From Trueperaceae bacterium (GTDB lineage: Bacteria; Deinococcota; Deinococci; Deinococcales; Trueperaceae), in contig SLSQ01000328.1 of assembly GCA_007130355.1 (NCBI GenBank), positions 1 through 11,980 of the forward strand: a stretch of 11,980 nucleotides of DNA, given 5' to 3'. Numbering within the stretch: position 1 is the first letter of the stretch; every line of letters starts with the position of its first letter. The notes beneath the pieces are model-generated. The model was not told where the DNA came from and made no database searches. It saw only the letters and a program-made list of their open reading frames with translations. The position numbers were made by a program, and so were the translations under genes. This document shows positions 5,495-11,980 of the stretch, one piece after another.

Positions 5495-8188
5495 ATGCGA
5501 TCGTGGCTCCCGCACCCCTCGTCCCTCCCCGCACCGGTCCACCTCCTGATCACCGTGCTCCTGGCCGTCTCCGGAGCGGTGGGCGCGCAGTCGGCCGCGG
5601 TGCCCGACCTGCGCGGACCGATCACCGAGGTCCGGGTCGAGGGCACCGACACGTACGCCGACATCGTCCGCACGCTGATCTCGGCGCGTGTCGGCACGCC
5701 GGCGGAACGGATCGACCTCGAGGCCGAGCGGAACCGCGTCTACGGGCTCGGCACCTTCGCCAGCGCGAGCGTGTCGCTCCTGGACGAGGAGGCGGGCCCG
5801 GTGCTGCGCGTCCGCGTCGAGGAGCACCCGCCGATCGGCGAGATCGCCTTCGACGGGGTGCGCAGCGTCGAGGCGTCGCGGCTCCGCCAGCTGCTCGCGC
5901 GCGAGCACCTGCTCGAGTCCGGCCGCGTCTACAACGCCGGCCGCGCCGACGAGGCGGCCCGGACCATCGCCCAGGCGTACCGGTCCGAAGGGTTCCCGTT
6001 CGAGCCGGTCGTGACGCTCGAGACCGCCGCCGCGCCGGAGCTGGCCGATCGCGACGAGCGCGCCCCGCTGCGGGTGCGGTACGTCGTCGACGAGGCCGCG
6101 ACCGTCGAGCGGATCGAGTTCGCCGAGTCGTCGGTGCTCTCGGAACGGGTGCTCGACGAGGCGTTCGAACCGGTGCTCGACGCCGAGGACGGGGCGTTCG
6201 AGATCGGCCGCTACCGAGCCGCCGTCCAGTCGGTCGGCACCGCCTACGCCGAGCGGGGCTTCCGCCAGAGCGGGATCGATCTCGAAGCGACGCGCCTGCG
6301 GGACGGCGTGCTGCGCGTGGCGTTCCGGGAGCTCCGGATCGGGTCGATCGACACCACGCCGCTCGGGATCGACGCGAGCGAGCTGTCGCTCGAGCCGGGC
6401 GACCTGTTCGACTACGACACCCTGCTCGCCGACGTGCGACGGGTCGCGGCCGGCCGCAGCGGCGACGTGCGGCTGGTGCCGCTCGTGAGCCAGTCCGGGA
6501 CGGTGCGCGTCACCTTCGAGCTCGGTCCGCCCGACACCGCGGGCGAGATCGAGGAGCTGCGCTTCGAAGGCAACTCGGTCCTCTCCGACGAGGACCTGCA
6601 CGAACTCGTCACCATGGAGGAGGGCGACACCTTCACCTCGACCCTGGCGGAGGAGGACTTCCGCCGCATCTCGCAGGCGTACGCCGAAGCCGGCTACCTG
6701 ATCGCGAACCGACCGGACTACAACTGGCTCGACGGGACCTACGTCCAGCGCATCGTCGAGTTCCGCGTCGGCGAGTACGACCTCGCCTGGGGCGACGCCG
6801 AGCCTTCGGTCGAGCCGTTCGTGATCCTGCGCGAGCTGCCGGAACCGGGCGAGGTGCTCTCCCTCGACGCCCTCGACGACGGCTTGCGCAAGCTGGTCCG
6901 GGACGGGGCCGTGCGGCCCGTCGATCGTCAGATCGTGCCCCGCGAGGAGGGCGCCGAGGACGAGGTCGTGGTCCGCATCGTGCTCGAACGTGCCCAGACC
7001 GGCCTGTTCCAGCCGGCGGCGACGTACAGCACCTCGGACGGGTTCTCCGCGAACGTGGCGGTGAGCGAACGGAACCTGTGGGGCCGCGGCCACTCGGTCG
7101 AGGCGGAGATCGACGCCCGCACCAGCCGGCTCGGCTTCCTGCTCGGTGGCAACGTCCGCTATACGGTGCCGTGGCTCTACCTCGACGTCGGCGACTTCCA
7201 GCAGGTGCCGACCAGCGTCTCCGCGTCGCTGTTCAGCGACGTCCGCTCCGGCCAGCCGCTCAGCGACGGGGGCGCGACCCGCGTCGCGTACCCGGGCGCC
7301 GACGGCGGCGAGGCGAACGAGGTACCGATCGGGACCTACACGCGGCGCGACACCGGGCTGTCGCTCACCGCCGGGCGTCCGCTCGGGGAGGACCTCCGCA
7401 TCCGGGCGCGGGCGCGGGCGTCGGTGTCGCAGGTGGCGGTCGAACCGCGGCGCGGCGAGTGCGTCGTCGAGGACGGGTCCGTCGAGAACCCCGACGACTG
7501 CTCCCTCCCGTGGAACCAAGCGGCGGAGTACGCGCCGATCGGCGGTCTCTCCGGCTTCCTCGGATCCGACCTCACCTACGACGCGCGCGACAGCGCCGAG
7601 TTCCCGCGCGAAGGGATCGCCGGCAACGCCTCGCTCGGCGTCGGGTTCGGCAACGACTTCGCGGTCGACGGCGAGCGGACCGGGTACGCCTACCTGCCGG
7701 TCGAGCTGGGCGTGAAGTCGTACCTCACGGTCGCCGACCTGCTTCCCGACGAGGTCGAGGATCGGAACCACGTGCTCGCCGCGCGCCTGAACGTGGGGCA
7801 CCAGTTCGGCGGCGCCTATCCGGTGTCGAACCGCTTCGTGGTCGGTCAGACGCCGAACGAGGCGACGATGGTCCGCGGCTACCGCGACTCCGACTTCGAC
7901 CTCTCGCGGACGTACGCCACCGCCGCGTTCGAGTACCGCTACGACTTCGAACTGTCGACGATCGCGACGCAGACGGTGATCGCGATCGCCTTCGCGGACG
8001 TGGCCTGGGCCAGCGGCGTGCCCGGATTCGAGGAGTACGGGGCACCGGTCTTCGCGAGCGCTGGCGTGGGCGTGCAGGTGAACCTCGGGTTCTCCGGGGT
8101 GCAGCTTCCCGCCCTGAGGTTCGACTACGGCTTCAGCGAGCGGAACCCGACCGGCGTGTTCGCCTTCCGCGTCGGCACCGTCTTCTAA
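5495..8188 (+). CDS. bamA: BamA/Omp85-family outer membrane protein assembly factor
   Basis: Omp85 proteins insert beta-barrels into the outer membrane. The 897-residue product begins with a signal peptide: Arg2, a hydrophobic core HLLITVLLAVSGAVGA at about 16-31, and likely cleavage after Ala31 (VGA/QS) or Ala35. Periplasmic POTRA-like modules follow, which I divide by eye at about 43-113, 114-202, 203-280, 281-350, 351-425 and 426-500; modules 2 and 5 are clearest (IGEIAFDGV; IEELRFEGNSVL). The barrel begins near Gln501 and contains NLWGRGHSVEAEID. It keeps the lid-loop motif VRGYR (793-797) and ends in a C-terminal Phe897 (FAFRVGTVF), the usual outer-membrane signal. The only two cysteines, Cys656 and Cys669, lie in one loop. 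E. coli BamA is about 810 residues with five POTRAs. No lipoprotein partner gene is in the window. It stands alone between divergent and convergent neighbours. Confidence 0.92.
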   Translation: MRSWLPHPSSLPAPVHLLITVLLAVSGAVGAQSAAVPDLRGPITEVRVEGTDTYADIVRTLISARVGTPAERIDLEAERNRVYGLGTFASASVSLLDEEAGPVLRVRVEEHPPIGEIAFDGVRSVEASRLRQLLAREHLLESGRVYNAGRADEAARTIAQAYRSEGFPFEPVVTLETAAAPELADRDERAPLRVRYVVDEAATVERIEFAESSVLSERVLDEAFEPVLDAEDGAFEIGRYRAAVQSVGTAYAERGFRQSGIDLEATRLRDGVLRVAFRELRIGSIDTTPLGIDASELSLEPGDLFDYDTLLADVRRVAAGRSGDVRLVPLVSQSGTVRVTFELGPPDTAGEIEELRFEGNSVLSDEDLHELVTMEEGDTFTSTLAEEDFRRISQAYAEAGYLIANRPDYNWLDGTYVQRIVEFRVGEYDLAWGDAEPSVEPFVILRELPEPGEVLSLDALDDGLRKLVRDGAVRPVDRQIVPREEGAEDEVVVRIVLERAQTGLFQPAATYSTSDGFSANVAVSERNLWGRGHSVEAEIDARTSRLGFLLGGNVRYTVPWLYLDVGDFQQVPTSVSASLFSDVRSGQPLSDGGATRVAYPGADGGEANEVPIGTYTRRDTGLSLTAGRPLGEDLRIRARARASVSQVAVEPRRGECVVEDGSVENPDDCSLPWNQAAEYAPIGGLSGFLGSDLTYDARDSAEFPREGIAGNASLGVGFGNDFAVDGERTGYAYLPVELGVKSYLTVADLLPDEVEDRNHVLAARLNVGHQFGGAYPVSNRFVVGQTPNEATMVRGYRDSDFDLSRTYATAAFEYRYDFELSTIATQTVIAIAFADVAWASGVPGFEEYGAPVFASAGVGVQVNLGFSGVQLPALRFDYGFSERNPTGVFAFRVGTVF

Positions 8189-8189
8189 C

Positions 8190-8221
8190 GCCGTTCAGAC
8201 CGAGAGCCGTTCAGACCGAGA
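8190..8221. repeat. Perfect 16-bp tandem direct repeat at the bamA/ychF junction
   Basis: GCCGTTCAGACCGAGA occurs twice with no spacer, at 8190-8205 and 8206-8221. The right copy covers the last codons and stop of ychF (minus strand); the left copy lies in the gap before the bamA stop. It looks like a local duplication of the ychF 3' end and accounts for 16 of the 22 intergenic bases. It has no internal dyad, so it is not a hairpin terminator. Confidence 0.95.
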
Positions 8222-9296
8222 AGAGGATGTGCATCACGTCCCCGTCGCGGACGCGGTACGCCTTCCCCTCGGTCCGGACCTTCCCGGCGGCCCGGGCCGC
8301 CGTCATGCTGCCGGCCCGGACCAGTTCCTCCCAGTCGATCGTTTCGGCGCGGATGAAGCCGCGCTGCATGTCGCTGTGGATCGCCCCGGCCGCTTCGGGT
8401 GCGAGGGCGCCGTCGCGCACCGTCCAGGCGCGGACCTCCTTCTCGCCCGCCGTCAGGAAGGTGATCAGGCCGAGCGCTCGGGCGCCCGCCGCGACCAGGC
8501 GGTCCAACCCTGGCTCCTCGACCCCCAGATCGGCCAGGAACTCCGCCGCCTCCTCGTCGCCGAGTTCGCTCAGCTCCTGCTCGATCCGGGCGCTGATCAC
8601 GACCGACTCGGCGCCCTCCGAGGCGGCGTGCGCCTCGACCGCGCGCACGTACGCGTTCCCGCTGGCCAGGTCGTCCTCGGCGACGTTGCAGACGTAGATC
8701 ACCGGCTTGGCGGTGAGCAGGCCGAACTCGGCGGGCGGCTCCGTGCCCGCCGCGCGGGCCGGAACGCCCTCCTGCAGCGCCGCGAGCGTGGCGTCGAGCC
8801 GTGCGAGGACTTCGGCCGCCTCGGCGTCGCCTTTGGCGCTCCGTCGCAGCTTCTCGCGTCGCCGCTCCAGGGTGCCGATGTCGGCCAGGATCAGTTCGGT
8901 CTCGATCGTGGCGACGTCCCGCATCGGATCGACGGTGCCTTCGACGTGCACCACGTCGTCGTCCTCGAAGCACCGGACCACGTGCGCGATCGCCGCCACC
9001 TCGCGGATGTTCGCGAGGAACTGGTTGCCGAGGCCTTCGCCCTTCGACGCGCCTCGGACCAGACCGGCGATGTCGACGAACTCGACGGCGGTCGGCACCA
9101 CCGGCGGTCGGCGATCCCCCTTCGCGTACAGGTCGGCGAGCGCGTCCAGCCGCGGATCGCGGACGGGGACGACGCCGACGTTCTTGTCGATGGTGGCGAA
9201 CGGATAGTTCGCGGCCTCGACCCCGGCCTTGGTGATGGCGTTGAACAGCGTGCTCTTGCCGACGTTCGGCAGGCCCACGATGCCGACTGCGAGCAT
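8211..9296 (-). CDS. ychF: Redox-regulated ribosome-associated ATPase YchF (Obg family)
   Basis: YchF is a universal P-loop NTPase of the Obg/HflX class that prefers ATP and binds ribosomes. The product is 361 residues from the ATG at 9296, matching the family length. It has the N-terminal P-loop GLPNVGKST, the switch region NYPFATIDKNVGVV with VRDPRLDAL, the G3 motif DIAGLVRGASKGEGLGNQFL, a coiled-coil insert around ERRREKLRR, and NVAED in place of the GTPase NKxD, which explains ATP preference in the family. The C-terminal TGS domain runs from about LITFLTAGEKEVRAW through AAGAIHSDMQRGFIRAE to DGDVMHILFSV; relatives usually end FRFNV. An in-frame start 19 codons upstream is rejected because the shorter form has AGGAGG at proper spacing and begins exactly like its family (MLAVGIVGLPNVGKS). 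It is convergent with bamA and divergent from hom. Confidence 0.96.
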   Translation of the reverse strand: MLAVGIVGLPNVGKSTLFNAITKAGVEAANYPFATIDKNVGVVPVRDPRLDALADLYAKGDRRPPVVPTAVEFVDIAGLVRGASKGEGLGNQFLANIREVAAIAHVVRCFEDDDVVHVEGTVDPMRDVATIETELILADIGTLERRREKLRRSAKGDAEAAEVLARLDATLAALQEGVPARAAGTEPPAEFGLLTAKPVIYVCNVAEDDLASGNAYVRAVEAHAASEGAESVVISARIEQELSELGDEEAAEFLADLGVEEPGLDRLVAAGARALGLITFLTAGEKEVRAWTVRDGALAPEAAGAIHSDMQRGFIRAETIDWEELVRAGSMTAARAAGKVRTEGKAYRVRDGDVMHILFSV

Positions 9297-9302
9297 GAGG
9301 TC

Positions 9303-9308
9303 CCTCCT
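9303..9308 (-). promoter_or_regulatory. Ribosome-binding site of ychF
   Basis: A perfect AGGAGG (minus strand) lies 6 nt before the ATG at 9296 and decides this start over the in-frame ATG at 9353. It shows that ychF, unlike several neighbours, has a leadered transcript. Confidence 0.85.
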
Positions 9309-9351
9309 AGTGGACGCCGGACCGGCGAAGCCGGTCGCGGCAGCGCCGGCC

Positions 9352-9357
9352 ATGCTA
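9352..9357 (-). promoter_or_regulatory. Candidate -10 box of ychF promoter
   Basis: TAGCAT on the minus strand fits TANNNT. Transcription from it would give a leader of roughly 50 nt that includes the AGGAGG site. A match somewhere in a region this size could be chance, and no -35 box is clear. Confidence 0.4.
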
Positions 9358-9405
9358 CCCGAACCACGACGGCGGGTGGGTGCGGGGATCGCGTCGGGCG
9401 CGTGC

Positions 9406-9411
9406 TATCCT
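9406..9411 (+). promoter_or_regulatory. -10 box of hom-thrC operon, probably leaderless
   Basis: TATCCT fits TANNNT and is preceded by TGC, giving an extended -10 as at sufS. It ends 7 nt before the hom ATG at 9419, and the spacer is only CGCGCGC, so no ribosome site exists. No -35 hexamer is recognisable. Confidence 0.6.
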
Positions 9412-9418
9412 CGCGCGC

Positions 9419-10468
9419 ATGAACCAGGCGTCCTCCGCGCCCGTCCGCGTCGGCCTTCTCGGATTGGGCACGGTCGGTACCGCGCTCGCCGACCTGCTCC
9501 GCTTCCGCTCCGACCTGATCCTCGAACGCGCCCTGGTGCGCGACGCGAGCAAGCCGCGCCGTATCGTCCGGCCCGACGAGGTCGTCACCACCGACCTGGA
9601 CGAGGTCCTCGACCGCTCCGACGTCGTCGTCGAGCTGATGGGCGGCGTCGACCGGGCGTACGCCGCGGTCGACGCCGCGCTCGCGCGCGGACGCCCGGTC
9701 GTGACGGCGAACAAGGCGCTCCTGGCGGAGCGGTGGGACGACCTGGCGCCGGCGATGCGCGACGGGCGCCTGCACTTCGAGGCGTCGGTGATGGCCGGCG
9801 CCCCGGTGATCGGTGCCGTCGCCGGGTCGCTGCGCGGCAACGCGCCGATCGAGATCCATGCCGTGCTGAACGGAACCTGCGGCTTCGTGCTCTCGCGCCT
9901 CGAGCAGGGCGTCCCGTACGCGGCGGCGGTCGCCGAGGCGCAGCGCCTCGGTTACGCCGAGGCCGACCCGACCCTCGACGTCTCGGGGCTCGACGCCGCC
10001 CACAAGCTGTTCGTGATCGGCCGCCTGGCGGTCGACCCGCAGCTGTCGTGGGCGGCGCTCCGCGACGCGACCCGCGGGATCGAACGCCTCACGCCCGGCA
10101 TCGTCCAGGAGGCGATGGAGGACGGCGGACGCGTGCAGCTGGTCGGCAGCATCGTGCCGGCGGACGGCCGCTGGCACGCCACCGTGCGGCCGGTCTACCT
10201 CCCGGCCGGGCACCCGCTCGCCCTCGGCGAGGAGACCCGAGCCTCCATGATCTACCGTGGCGCGGGCGGCGAGGCGTTCCTGGCCGGCCCGGGCGCGGGC
10301 GGGATCGAGACCGCCTCCGCGGTCCTCGGCGACCTCCTGGCCGCGGCGGCCGGGCGTCCCGGGCCGTCGCTCCTCGATCGGGCCGCGCCGGTCCCGACCA
10401 CGGCGCAGGTGGAGGACCTGGGCGAGCTCGAAGCGGCCGCCGCCCCCGGCGCGTCGGATCGGGCGTGA
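9419..10468 (+). CDS. hom: Homoserine dehydrogenase, short form without ACT domain
   Basis: This enzyme reduces aspartate semialdehyde to homoserine with NAD(P)H, the branch point to threonine and methionine. The 349-residue product has an N-terminal Rossmann motif, GLLGLGTVG (Gly15, Gly17, Gly20), followed by VVVELMGGVD and TANKALLAE. The catalytic region has EASVMAGAPVIGA, NGTCGFVLSRLEQG and GYAEADPTLDVSGLDAAHK. Asp192 and Lys196 match the catalytic Asp/Lys pair of the family (four residues apart). The chain ends after GPGAGGIETASAVLGDL and an Ala/Glu-rich tail, without the C-terminal ACT domain that many ~430-residue homologues use for threonine feedback. The ATG at 9419 is preferred over an in-frame ATG 13 codons upstream because a -10 box lies 7 nt before it. 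thrC follows with a GTGA overlap, so threonine is the evident purpose. Confidence 0.95.
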   Translation: MNQASSAPVRVGLLGLGTVGTALADLLRFRSDLILERALVRDASKPRRIVRPDEVVTTDLDEVLDRSDVVVELMGGVDRAYAAVDAALARGRPVVTANKALLAERWDDLAPAMRDGRLHFEASVMAGAPVIGAVAGSLRGNAPIEIHAVLNGTCGFVLSRLEQGVPYAAAVAEAQRLGYAEADPTLDVSGLDAAHKLFVIGRLAVDPQLSWAALRDATRGIERLTPGIVQEAMEDGGRVQLVGSIVPADGRWHATVRPVYLPAGHPLALGEETRASMIYRGAGGEAFLAGPGAGGIETASAVLGDLLAAAAGRPGPSLLDRAAPVPTTAQVEDLGELEAAAAPGASDRA

Positions 10469-11781
10469 ACGACGGCGCGGCGGTCCGCTTCCGCAGCACC
10501 CGGGCCGGCCCGGAGGCGCTCAGCGTCTCGCTCGAGGAGGCGGTCCGCGCCGGATTGGCGCCCGACGGCGGGCTCTACCTGCCCGAGCGGGTGCCGCGGC
10601 TTCCCGACGATTGGAGCGAGGCGCCGAGCTTCGTCGCGTCGGCGCTGGGGACGCTCGGACCGTGGTGGGGCGACGGCGCGGACGAGGTCGCTCCGCTTCT
10701 TCACGACGCGCTCGACCTGCAGGTGCCGCTGCGGCCGATCGGCGAGGACCGCTACCTGCTCGAACTGTTCCACGGCCCGACCGCCGCCTTCAAGGACGTC
10801 GGTGCCCGCGTCATGGCGCGGCTGCTGCGCCGCGCGACGGAGCGGCGCGGCGAGCGCGCCACCGTGCTCGTCGCCACCAGCGGCGACACCGGGTCGGCGG
10901 TCGCCGAGGGGTTCGCGGGGGTGCCGAACGTACGGGTGGCGTTGCTGTACCCCCGCGGCCGGGTCAGCGAGGTGCAGGAACGTCAGCTGACCGTGCGCCG
11001 CTCCGGGGTGCGCGCCTTCGCGGTCGAGGGCGATTTCGACGCCTGCCAACGGCTCGTCAAGGGCGCCTTCCGCGATCCGCGGCTCGGCCCGCTCGGGCTC
11101 ACCAGCGCCAACTCGATCAACGTGGGCCGGCTGCTGCCGCAGGCCGCCCCGTACGTGTGGGCGGTCGTGCAGGCGCGTCGCGACCACGGCATGGCGGGGC
11201 CGCTGCGCGTCGTGGTCCCGTCGGGGAACCTGGGCAACCTGGTCGCGGGCCTGCTGGCGCACGAAGCCGGCCTGCCGGTCGCGCGCTTCCTCGCGGCCCA
11301 CAACGCGAACCGGACCTTCCCCGAGGCGCTCGCCGGGCGCGCCGCGCGGGACGCGGTGCGGCCCACGGTCGCGACCGAGTCGAACGCGATGGACGTCGGT
11401 GCGCCGAGCAACGCCGAGCGCCTCTGGGCGCGTTGGGGCGACGGCGTGCGCGACCGTCTCGACGCGGCGACCGTCGCGGACGACGCCACCCTCGCGCGCA
11501 TGCGCCGCGAGCGCGAGCGGCACGGGATCTGCGTCTGCCCCCACACCGCCGTCGGACTCGAGGCGCTCGACCGCTGGCGGGCGGAGGGAGCCGAGGGACC
11601 GGCCGTCGTGCTCGCGACCGCGCACCCCGCCAAGTTCCCGGACGCGGTGGTCCGCGCGACCGGCGAGGCCCCGCCGAGCTCGCCGCGCCTCGACGCGCTC
11701 CTCGACCGGCCCACCTCGGCCGAGGCGCTCGCGGCGGATCCGGACGCGCTGGCGGAGGCGTTGCTCGAAGACGTGGGCTAG
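10465..11781 (+). CDS. thrC: Threonine synthase
   Basis: This PLP enzyme converts O-phosphohomoserine to threonine. The 438-residue product has the fold-type II features: the N-terminal GLAPDGGLYLPERVP, the PLP lysine Lys110 in FHGPTAAFKDVG, the phosphate-binding stretch VATSGDTGSAVAEGF, then LTSANSINVGRLLPQ and VPSGNLGNLVAGLLA. The FHGPTAAFKD context and length match the longer, E. coli/yeast-like group rather than the short plant-like one. The start is taken as the GTG at 10465, which overlaps the hom TGA as GTGA. No strong ribosome site precedes it, so translational coupling is likely. An open frame extends far upstream but is only a shadow of hom. No homoserine kinase (thrB) lies between or after the two genes here, so it must be encoded elsewhere. 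It ends 14 bp from a convergent partial gene. Confidence 0.96.
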   Translation: MNDGAAVRFRSTRAGPEALSVSLEEAVRAGLAPDGGLYLPERVPRLPDDWSEAPSFVASALGTLGPWWGDGADEVAPLLHDALDLQVPLRPIGEDRYLLELFHGPTAAFKDVGARVMARLLRRATERRGERATVLVATSGDTGSAVAEGFAGVPNVRVALLYPRGRVSEVQERQLTVRRSGVRAFAVEGDFDACQRLVKGAFRDPRLGPLGLTSANSINVGRLLPQAAPYVWAVVQARRDHGMAGPLRVVVPSGNLGNLVAGLLAHEAGLPVARFLAAHNANRTFPEALAGRAARDAVRPTVATESNAMDVGAPSNAERLWARWGDGVRDRLDAATVADDATLARMRRERERHGICVCPHTAVGLEALDRWRAEGAEGPAVVLATAHPAKFPDAVVRATGEAPPSSPRLDALLDRPTSAEALAADPDALAEALLEDVG

Positions 11782-11795
11782 GCTGCCGGCCCCGC

Positions 11796-11978
11796 TCACG
11801 ACCGCGGCGCGGTGCGCACGTACGGACCCTCCTCGTCGTCGCCGAGGTGCGCCACCTCCAGCGCCCGCATGCCGCGCAGCAGGTGCGCCGCGAGCGAGGC
11901 GCGGACGAGCCGGTGGGCGTGCTCCGTCGCCGGGCCGTCGGGCGCGAAGTCCCGTCCGTAGATTCGCACCGCCAGCTC
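11796..11978 (-). CDS. Unrecognised protein, C-terminal 60 residues only
   Basis: On the minus strand an open frame enters from the right edge and ends at a TGA at 11798-11796. The visible end has a plausible beta start (LAVRIYGRDF), then a helix-like stretch rich in His, Ala, Leu and Arg (EHAHRLVRASLAAHLLRGM), a short strand and an acidic HLGDDEEGPYV, then a basic end. Codon third positions are mostly G or C, as in the neighbours, and the orientation convergent to thrC leaves a tight 14-bp gap. I do not recognise the family. The opposite strand offers no better reading, but a fragment this short cannot be confirmed from one window. Confidence 0.5.
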   Translation of the reverse strand, partial: ELAVRIYGRDFAPDGPATEHAHRLVRASLAAHLLRGMRALEVAHLGDDEEGPYVRTAPRS

Positions 11979-11980
11979 GC

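Noticed and set aside
4532..7801. A 1089-residue minus-strand open frame antisense to bamA and continuous with the phosphorylase gene
   Set aside because: It is open only because GC-rich codons rarely make stops. The bamA half of it has Arg/Asp/Gly/Val-biased, non-family sequence, while bamA on the plus strand is clearly real.
5377..8697. A 1106-residue plus-strand open frame overlapping bamA
   Set aside because: It is Arg-rich nonsense in a different frame from bamA. The bamA frame has a signal peptide, the VRGY motif and a C-terminal Phe.
9297..9353. A 19-residue N-terminal extension of ychF
   Set aside because: The shorter start has a perfect AGGAGG at correct spacing and the exact family N-terminus.
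9229..10464. A long in-frame upstream extension of thrC across hom
   Set aside because: The extension is in another frame of hom and has no threonine synthase character. Family similarity starts right after the GTG at 10465.
1..11980. Search for tRNA, rRNA, CRISPR repeats, insertion sequences, toxin-antitoxin or defence genes
   Set aside because: No clover-leaf, regularly spaced repeats, transposase motifs or terminal inverted repeats were seen by eye. The window is nearly filled by core genes, with gaps of about 120 bp or less.

Overview
The window reads as an ordinary chromosomal housekeeping segment of a very GC-rich bacterium. The gene mix includes an Omp85/BamA outer-membrane assembly protein, so the cell is probably diderm. 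It also includes DivIVA, SufU-type Fe-S assembly and a trimeric-type purine nucleoside phosphorylase, which are more usual in Gram-positives. Five genes have a TANNNT -10 box lying 5-7 nt before the start codon, the arrangement known for leaderless transcripts in Deinococcus. Together these suggest Deinococcota, perhaps a Truepera-like lineage. This assignment is inference, because no rRNA gene is present.

Layout, left to right. Positions 1-1456 (minus) hold recF followed by an overlapping DUF721/DciA-like gene that runs off the left edge. From the same 88-bp divergent region, sufS and sufU (1545-3273, plus) read rightwards. They meet the end of a minus-strand operon, 5371-3321: purine nucleoside phosphorylase, yggS (PLP homeostasis) and divIVA. 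A 123-bp divergent region then serves that operon and bamA (5495-8188, plus). bamA converges on ychF (9296-8211, minus) across a perfect 16-bp tandem repeat. A 122-bp divergent region separates ychF from a hom-thrC threonine operon (9419-11781, plus). The last ~180 bases hold the 3' end of an unrecognised minus-strand gene.

Functionally these are independent core jobs: recombinational repair, cysteine desulfuration for Fe-S clusters, purine salvage, PLP control, cell pole/division placement, outer-membrane protein insertion, ribosome-associated ATPase and threonine synthesis. Genes are packed tightly: the largest gap is about 120 bp, two gene pairs overlap as GTGA, and recF/DUF721 overlap by 8 nt. 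No RNA genes, mobile elements, CRISPR arrays or phage genes were seen.

I did not find a previously undescribed multi-gene system. The points most worth checking are the repeated leaderless promoter layout, which fixes several start codons; the unusual base-recognition residues of the purine nucleoside phosphorylase, which predict use of 6-aminopurine nucleosides; the tandem duplication at the bamA/ychF junction; and the apparent six-POTRA architecture of BamA.
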